Position numbers and translations under genes: made by a program
The notes under the pieces: generated by a model
What the model saw: the letters and a program-made list of their open reading frames with translations, nothing else
Told to the model about the DNA's origin: nothing
Database searches by the model: none
In this document: in pieces, positions 54,472 to 58,352 of the stretch
Layout of the letters: each line of letters starts with the position of its first letter
How positions within the stretch are numbered: position 1 is the first letter of the stretch
Assembly: GCA_013151865.1 (NCBI GenBank)
Contig: JAADHN010000005.1
Location: 1-58,352, forward strand
Reading direction: 5' to 3'
Origin: Kiritimatiellota bacterium
GTDB lineage: Bacteria; Verrucomicrobiota; Lentisphaeria; Oligosphaerales; JAADHN01
DNA: 58,352 bases

Positions 54472-56355
54472 TCACGGCTTGGCCGCCGGCATGGCGGGCT
54501 CGGCGGAACGCTCGGGGCGGACTTCTTCCGGGTCGGCGAGAAAAAACAGTTTCAGCTCGTCGACAAACAAAGCATGCCCGCGGTCGTCCGGGTGGTTGAT
54601 GGCATTATCGAGCAGCGTCAGGTACGGAATTCCCTCAATCCAAAGGTGCGCCCAGCGTCGGGAGGCGTCTGCAATGCCAACGCGGTGTTCGCGTCCGAAT
54701 TCTTTAAGATAGCCAACCGCCTTGCGGATTTCGGGTGTGCGCATACCGGCCCCGGCGCCCATCCAGTCCGGCCGGGTGAAATGCGGCGTCAGGATGATGA
54801 CTTCCCCACCCAGGGCACGCACTTTCGAGACAGCCTCGTCATAATTCCGAAAGATCATCTCCCGGTCGAACCCCATGTCGTTCACGAATTCGATGACCAC
54901 CAGGTCCGGACGATGGGACAACACCTCCTTGTCGAACAGCGGCAACTTGCTTTTCGAGTTCCACCCGCCGGTGCCCGCATTGACGTACCGAATGTGCGAT
55001 TCCGGAAAACGACAGCGCAGCCAATCGGTGAAAGCAAGCGGAAACGCTTTGTCCGGACTGCTGGCGTTCCCGCCGCAAGTGACCGAGTCGCCCCAGAAGA
55101 CAACAGTCAGGTCCTTGCCTGCCGCAAGCTTGGCCCGGGTCTTGGGAATGAGTGCGGCCTTGGCTTCGAGTTCTCCCTGGCCCGGTTCCGGAAACGGCGG
55201 GCCGATGGGATAGATGTTGTCCCGCGTCAATTCGCGACAGTGATAGGGAAGATACACATTGCACAGCGGTGCACTATACAGGTCGGGCCGGGGCGGTTTC
55301 GGGACCATTTTATGCTCGTTTCCGCGCCGGAGGACCACTGTCCCGTCCGAGCGCACGGCGAGCGTGTCGATACGCATGAGGCTGACGGCATAGTCCATGT
55401 ATACCCGGGTCTTGGGGCCGATCCTGCCGTCCGGCAGCCGACCGACGCGGCCCCAGACTTTGTCGGCGCGCCAGTCTTTTCCCTCGAGATACAATTCGGC
55501 ATCCGGTCCTTTGCCCACCTTGATGCGCAACGACGCCGGGTCCAACACCCCGGCAATGGTCGTGCCACGGGAGCGACACAGCTCGAGCGCAGTCCCGCGG
55601 CCGTAGCCGCGAGGTGCTTCGTCGGTCAACACGGCCGCTTCGTCATGCACCTCGATCCGCCGGGGCGACTGCAATTCGAACGTGGTTGCGTCGGGAACGG
55701 TGACGGGCGTGCCGTCGACCAGCATCACCCCGGGTTTAACCGTAATCTTCATCCCACCGGCCGGAACTACTTCCATCCCTTTCATCACCAGAGGATTGAT
55801 GCGGATCCCCGCCTTGGGATCCACCGGTTTGAGTTCGCGTTCCACAGAAACGTCGTCCCAATACATAACTGCGCCCTCCATGCCCGGCCGTTGGCCGGCC
55901 TGATACAACTGAAGCCTCAAGCGTGTATTCACGGAGTTGCGGTACTTGACTTCCAACTTGACCCACTTGCCGCGTTCTCGGGTGGACGCACCCGCCAGGG
56001 TGCTCCAATTCAGAGAATTGATGCTGAGCTTCGGAACAACCCCGAACGTCTGCTCCGGTACGAATACCCAGGCGGACGCCTTATACACGGCCCCGGGCGT
56101 GGCGTTGAACTCACGGTACCAAACCGACAAACCATAACGGTTTTCCGGCGCTTCTCGAATCGCCCAGGCACCGCCGTGCGCTTTTTCGTTGGAACGCCCC
56201 GCCGGCCCCCAGCTCTTGCGCCAGCCCTTCCCGATCTCGACGGGTTTCTCGAAGCCGTCCCTGAACAAGATGTCCCCCGCGCCGGAAAACGCCAGCAGAC
56301 ACAAGCCGGCGGCAAATACTCGAGACAGACGCGAACGGCATGACGAACGTTTCAC
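54472..56355 (-). CDS. Secreted SGNH-hydrolase (GDSL esterase-like) with N-terminal binding domain
   Basis: This is a 627-residue protein. The GTG at 56355 is chosen because AAAGGAG lies 9 bp upstream and a signal peptide begins there (KRSSCRSRLSRVFAAGLCLLA). A jellyroll carbohydrate-binding-like domain (about 30-180) and a middle beta region precede the SGNH catalytic domain: block I GDSVTCGGN (Ser about 424), the Gly block NAGTGGWNS, the Asn-type block, and block V NHPDDRGH (Asp/His about 590). SGNH enzymes in such settings usually deacetylate xylan, pectin or other glycans. It is followed immediately by the GH43-like gene and preceded by another SGNH gene, forming one locus. Confidence 0.88.
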   Translation of the reverse strand: MKRSSCRSRLSRVFAAGLCLLAFSGAGDILFRDGFEKPVEIGKGWRKSWGPAGRSNEKAHGGAWAIREAPENRYGLSVWYREFNATPGAVYKASAWVFVPEQTFGVVPKLSINSLNWSTLAGASTRERGKWVKLEVKYRNSVNTRLRLQLYQAGQRPGMEGAVMYWDDVSVERELKPVDPKAGIRINPLVMKGMEVVPAGGMKITVKPGVMLVDGTPVTVPDATTFELQSPRRIEVHDEAAVLTDEAPRGYGRGTALELCRSRGTTIAGVLDPASLRIKVGKGPDAELYLEGKDWRADKVWGRVGRLPDGRIGPKTRVYMDYAVSLMRIDTLAVRSDGTVVLRRGNEHKMVPKPPRPDLYSAPLCNVYLPYHCRELTRDNIYPIGPPFPEPGQGELEAKAALIPKTRAKLAAGKDLTVVFWGDSVTCGGNASSPDKAFPLAFTDWLRCRFPESHIRYVNAGTGGWNSKSKLPLFDKEVLSHRPDLVVIEFVNDMGFDREMIFRNYDEAVSKVRALGGEVIILTPHFTRPDWMGAGAGMRTPEIRKAVGYLKEFGREHRVGIADASRRWAHLWIEGIPYLTLLDNAINHPDDRGHALFVDELKLFFLADPEEVRPERSAEPAMPAAKP

Positions 56356-56556
56356 AGCAGTTTCTCCTTTGGGCTGGGCAGCGCCCCAACAAGGGCGCAA
56401 CCGTAGGCATGTCGTTTCAAAGGACCGAGTCCCGGCTGGAAAAAACGGCCGCGGAAACTTCACGCCGTCTTCGCGAATCGATTGCCGGAAGTCCTCCAAC
56501 TCGATCCAGCCTGCTTTACCGCCCATGGATGTGCAAGGACCGGGGCGTCGCGACAT

Positions 56557-57231
56557 CTACTCCCCGCCGAGGTGCTCACGAATGCAATTCGCGACCGTGT
56601 CCGCCGCAATCTCCACGCCTTTCGCAGACAGATGCACCCCGTCCTTGCCGAGAATACTGTCGATTCCCTCCCGAAACAAGGGCGTGTACAGATCGTCGAC
56701 AGGGATATTCATCTCGGCGGCCACTGCCTTCGCCGCCATGTTGTACCTGGGAATATCCTTTTCGTACCGCACGACACGTCCATACCCGGAGGACGCTTGG
56801 TAGTTCTCGTTGACCGGCGTGGTCAGGGCGAAAATGATCGTCGCGTCAGTCTTCTCCCGAAGCCGGCCAAGGATCTTGCGCAGATTGGCCGCATAAACCT
56901 CGACCGTATGGCGACGTTTCTCGGCGTCGAAGAGCCACATGTCATGGAGTCCGCAGTTGATGTGGATGACGGCGGGATTGCGCCCCTCCAGCCAACGGTC
57001 GAGGTTCTTCAACGTGTGCACCGTGTCGCTGCAATTGTCCTTCGGCGCCCACACACGCGCGATGCTTTCCAAACGCTTCCGCACGCCGGCCTGATAACTC
57101 ATCCGGATCGAGTCACCGAGCAAGATGACCTCCGGAAGCGCCTTCGCCTCCGACGCGGTGTCCGCGGCAAGCGCCGTAAAGGCGGCTGTCGAAGCCATAC
57201 CTGCCGAGAAGACTGTGATCGCAATGTTCAT
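56557..57231 (-). CDS. Secreted SGNH-hydrolase, small form
   Basis: This is a 224-residue single-domain protein. A signal peptide (MNIAITVFSAGMASTAAFTA, cut near ALA) is followed by block I LLGDSIRMSYQ (Ser about 39), block III-like INCGLHDMW, and the C-terminal block KDGVHLSAKG with Asp/His (about 197-200). This is the GDSL/SGNH esterase layout, as in carbohydrate acetylesterases. The ATG at 57231 follows AGGAAAGG. It is about 80 bp downstream of a jellyroll protein gene and 201 bp upstream of the larger SGNH gene, all on the same strand. Confidence 0.9.
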   Translation of the reverse strand: MNIAITVFSAGMASTAAFTALAADTASEAKALPEVILLGDSIRMSYQAGVRKRLESIARVWAPKDNCSDTVHTLKNLDRWLEGRNPAVIHINCGLHDMWLFDAEKRRHTVEVYAANLRKILGRLREKTDATIIFALTTPVNENYQASSGYGRVVRYEKDIPRYNMAAKAVAAEMNIPVDDLYTPLFREGIDSILGKDGVHLSAKGVEIAADTVANCIREHLGGE

Positions 57232-57310
57232 GGTATGCCTTTCCTGTTTCCTATTGCCCAACATCGTCCTGCAGGCTCGCGCCACCCCTTTCACCTTCCC
57301 CGCGCCGGCC

Positions 57311-58060
57311 TCAGTTTCGACCTCCCTCCGGGGGTGTCGCGGCCCACGGCAGGTTGCCGCCGGGCCGAACCAGCAAACGATAGAAGTCGCACGTGCCGTG
57401 GCACCCCCAAATGCCGATCTTCGTGTTTGGACGCGCGCCGACGTCTCGCAACATGAGCACGTCGGAATCGTCCACTTGCAGCAGTACGGCATTCCGTCGC
57501 GCACTGTACCGGCACCGAAAAACGTGCCGCTTGCCGGGGTCCCTCCACCGGTTGAGACGAGCCAGATGTTTGTACGTGGTCTTGCCCGTTTTCGGATCGG
57601 TGGTCGCCAACCATGTCGCCACGGTATACGAGGCCACGAACACGCATACGGCCTGATCGAGCACACCGTCCTTCACCGTCGGCGCCAGGAAGAACCCCGG
57701 CGCGGTCCCATGCTCCGGCCCAATGCTGAATTCGACCTCGAACTGGGCCTCGGTCAGCCCTGTGTCGAACATCAACAGCACGTTGTCCAGCTTCTGCTTG
57801 CGCTGTGCGGCCGTGAAAGCACCCGTCCCGAGCGAATCCTTCCGTTGAATGAACTGCGGCGTGCTCGACTGGTGCGGAAGGCGCAGGGGCGTCCACAGCG
57901 AACGGTCCCACGCCCCCTGGGCGAACGAGACTTTCAGGTTCCCCTTCTGTTTGGCGGAGTCCGCAACACCTCCTGGGACCCGAACCCAAAAAACGGGCAG
58001 GGCCAAAACCACCACCGCAAATGCAACCGACCGACGCCGGTTGCGACCTGAACAATTCAC
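57311..58060 (-). CDS. Secreted LamG/DUF1080-like jellyroll protein
   Basis: This is a 249-residue protein. GTG at 58060 with AGGAGAAGG upstream opens a signal peptide (RRRSVAFAVVVLALPVFWV). The mature part is beta-rich: FEVEFSIGPEHGTAPGFFLAP, VFRCRYSARRNAVLLQVDD and GIWGCHGTCDFYRLLVRP, which look like the concanavalin-like fold of DUF1080 (3-keto-disaccharide hydrolase-like) or LamG domains. The family cannot be fixed by eye. It starts the - strand run of four secreted glycan-related genes at the right end of the window. Confidence 0.7.
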   Translation of the reverse strand: MNCSGRNRRRSVAFAVVVLALPVFWVRVPGGVADSAKQKGNLKVSFAQGAWDRSLWTPLRLPHQSSTPQFIQRKDSLGTGAFTAAQRKQKLDNVLLMFDTGLTEAQFEVEFSIGPEHGTAPGFFLAPTVKDGVLDQAVCVFVASYTVATWLATTDPKTGKTTYKHLARLNRWRDPGKRHVFRCRYSARRNAVLLQVDDSDVLMLRDVGARPNTKIGIWGCHGTCDFYRLLVRPGGNLPWAATPPEGGRN

Positions 58061-58352
58061 CTGCCTTCTCCTCTGTTGTTTCGTGACGCCCTCAATGTAC
58101 CCCGTGGTTGTCCCGTGCGCACCCGACGTCCGTGGTCTTGAAAGTGAAGCTGCCGCAAATTGGGTTCGAACCGACGTTCTCCGCGCGGGGCCCGGGAGTT
58201 GGCTGCCGTCGCTCGACGCCAGGAGAATTCGGTCGTTTCCCATTGCAGTTGTCCATTCTTTCAGCTACCTTTCTTCCCGTCTCCGGCAGACCCACGACAC
58301 CACGCACCTGTTCGCAGTGCACTGGAGGGGCCGGTGCGAGTACCGCCGAGCC

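Noticed and set aside
58142-58250. tRNA-like sequence (GGTTCGAACC T-arm on the - strand)
   Set aside because: Only the T-arm resembles a tRNA. I could not fold a matching acceptor stem, D-arm and anticodon arm.

Overview
The window is about 58 kb of GC-rich DNA, roughly 60-65% G+C by eye, from a diderm bacterium. Lipoboxes, a TolC-MFP-ABC efflux set and many secreted enzymes support the diderm assignment. The gene content resembles the PVC group (Lentisphaerota, Kiritimatiellota, Planctomycetota) or similar carbohydrate-degrading uncultured phyla: two DUF4091 proteins, a DUF3604/PHP protein, a WbsX-like enzyme, an OPT-like membrane protein, and several SGNH and glycoside-hydrolase-like secreted proteins. 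The exact phylum is an inference. TGA serves as an ordinary stop codon throughout.

Left part (1-13.3 kb): the 3' end of a WbsX/GH99-like gene, a SMUG1-type uracil-DNA glycosylase, and a large secreted CBM9-like/DUF4091/LamG protein on the + strand. Then, on the - strand, come a giant secreted TIM-barrel-like protein, a carbon-nitrogen hydrolase with an N-terminal extension, and a secreted propeller plus PHP (DUF3604) protein. From 13.4 to 18.4 kb a tight - strand operon carries an FHA-MoxR fusion, a DUF58 protein and a TgpA-type transmembrane transglutaminase, with lysS upstream. A 1.5 kb gene-free stretch (about 20.0-21.5 kb) holds palindromes and tandem copies of an intergenic repeat that recurs near 47.3 kb and, truncated, near 36.5 kb.

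Middle (21.5-36.5 kb): a MacAB-TolC-like operon (TolC lipoprotein, MFP adaptor, ATPase, permease), a second DUF4091 protein, an ArsR-type regulator, an NtrC-type sigma-54 activator, an E1 alpha/beta pair of a 2-oxoacid dehydrogenase, and a translationally coupled glycosyltransferase-MurJ pair.

Right part (36.6-58 kb): an OPT-like membrane protein next to a 1642-residue fusion of a degenerate M28-peptidase-like ectodomain and an FtsX-type permease. A truncated formate/nitrite-transporter (FNT) remnant lies just upstream of that fusion gene. Next come a Gfo/Idh/MocA oxidoreductase, tRNA-Gly(TCC), tRNA-Leu(TAG), a KDG-kinase-like sugar kinase, a sugar ABC permease with a roughly 300-residue insertion, and a GH51-like glycosidase. 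A Cys-rich two-repeat protein interrupted by an in-frame TGA is coupled to an endonuclease-III-like glycosylase that lacks the catalytic Lys and the FeS cysteines. The window ends with a - strand run of secreted glycan-active proteins (GH43-like propeller, two SGNH esterases, one jellyroll protein).

Most genes fit a lifestyle of degrading complex polysaccharides. The strongest candidates for undescribed biology are the M28-like/FtsX giant with its OPT-like neighbour, the TGA-interrupted Cys-rich protein paired with the odd HhH glycosylase, the insertion-bearing ABC permease, and the intergenic repeat family.
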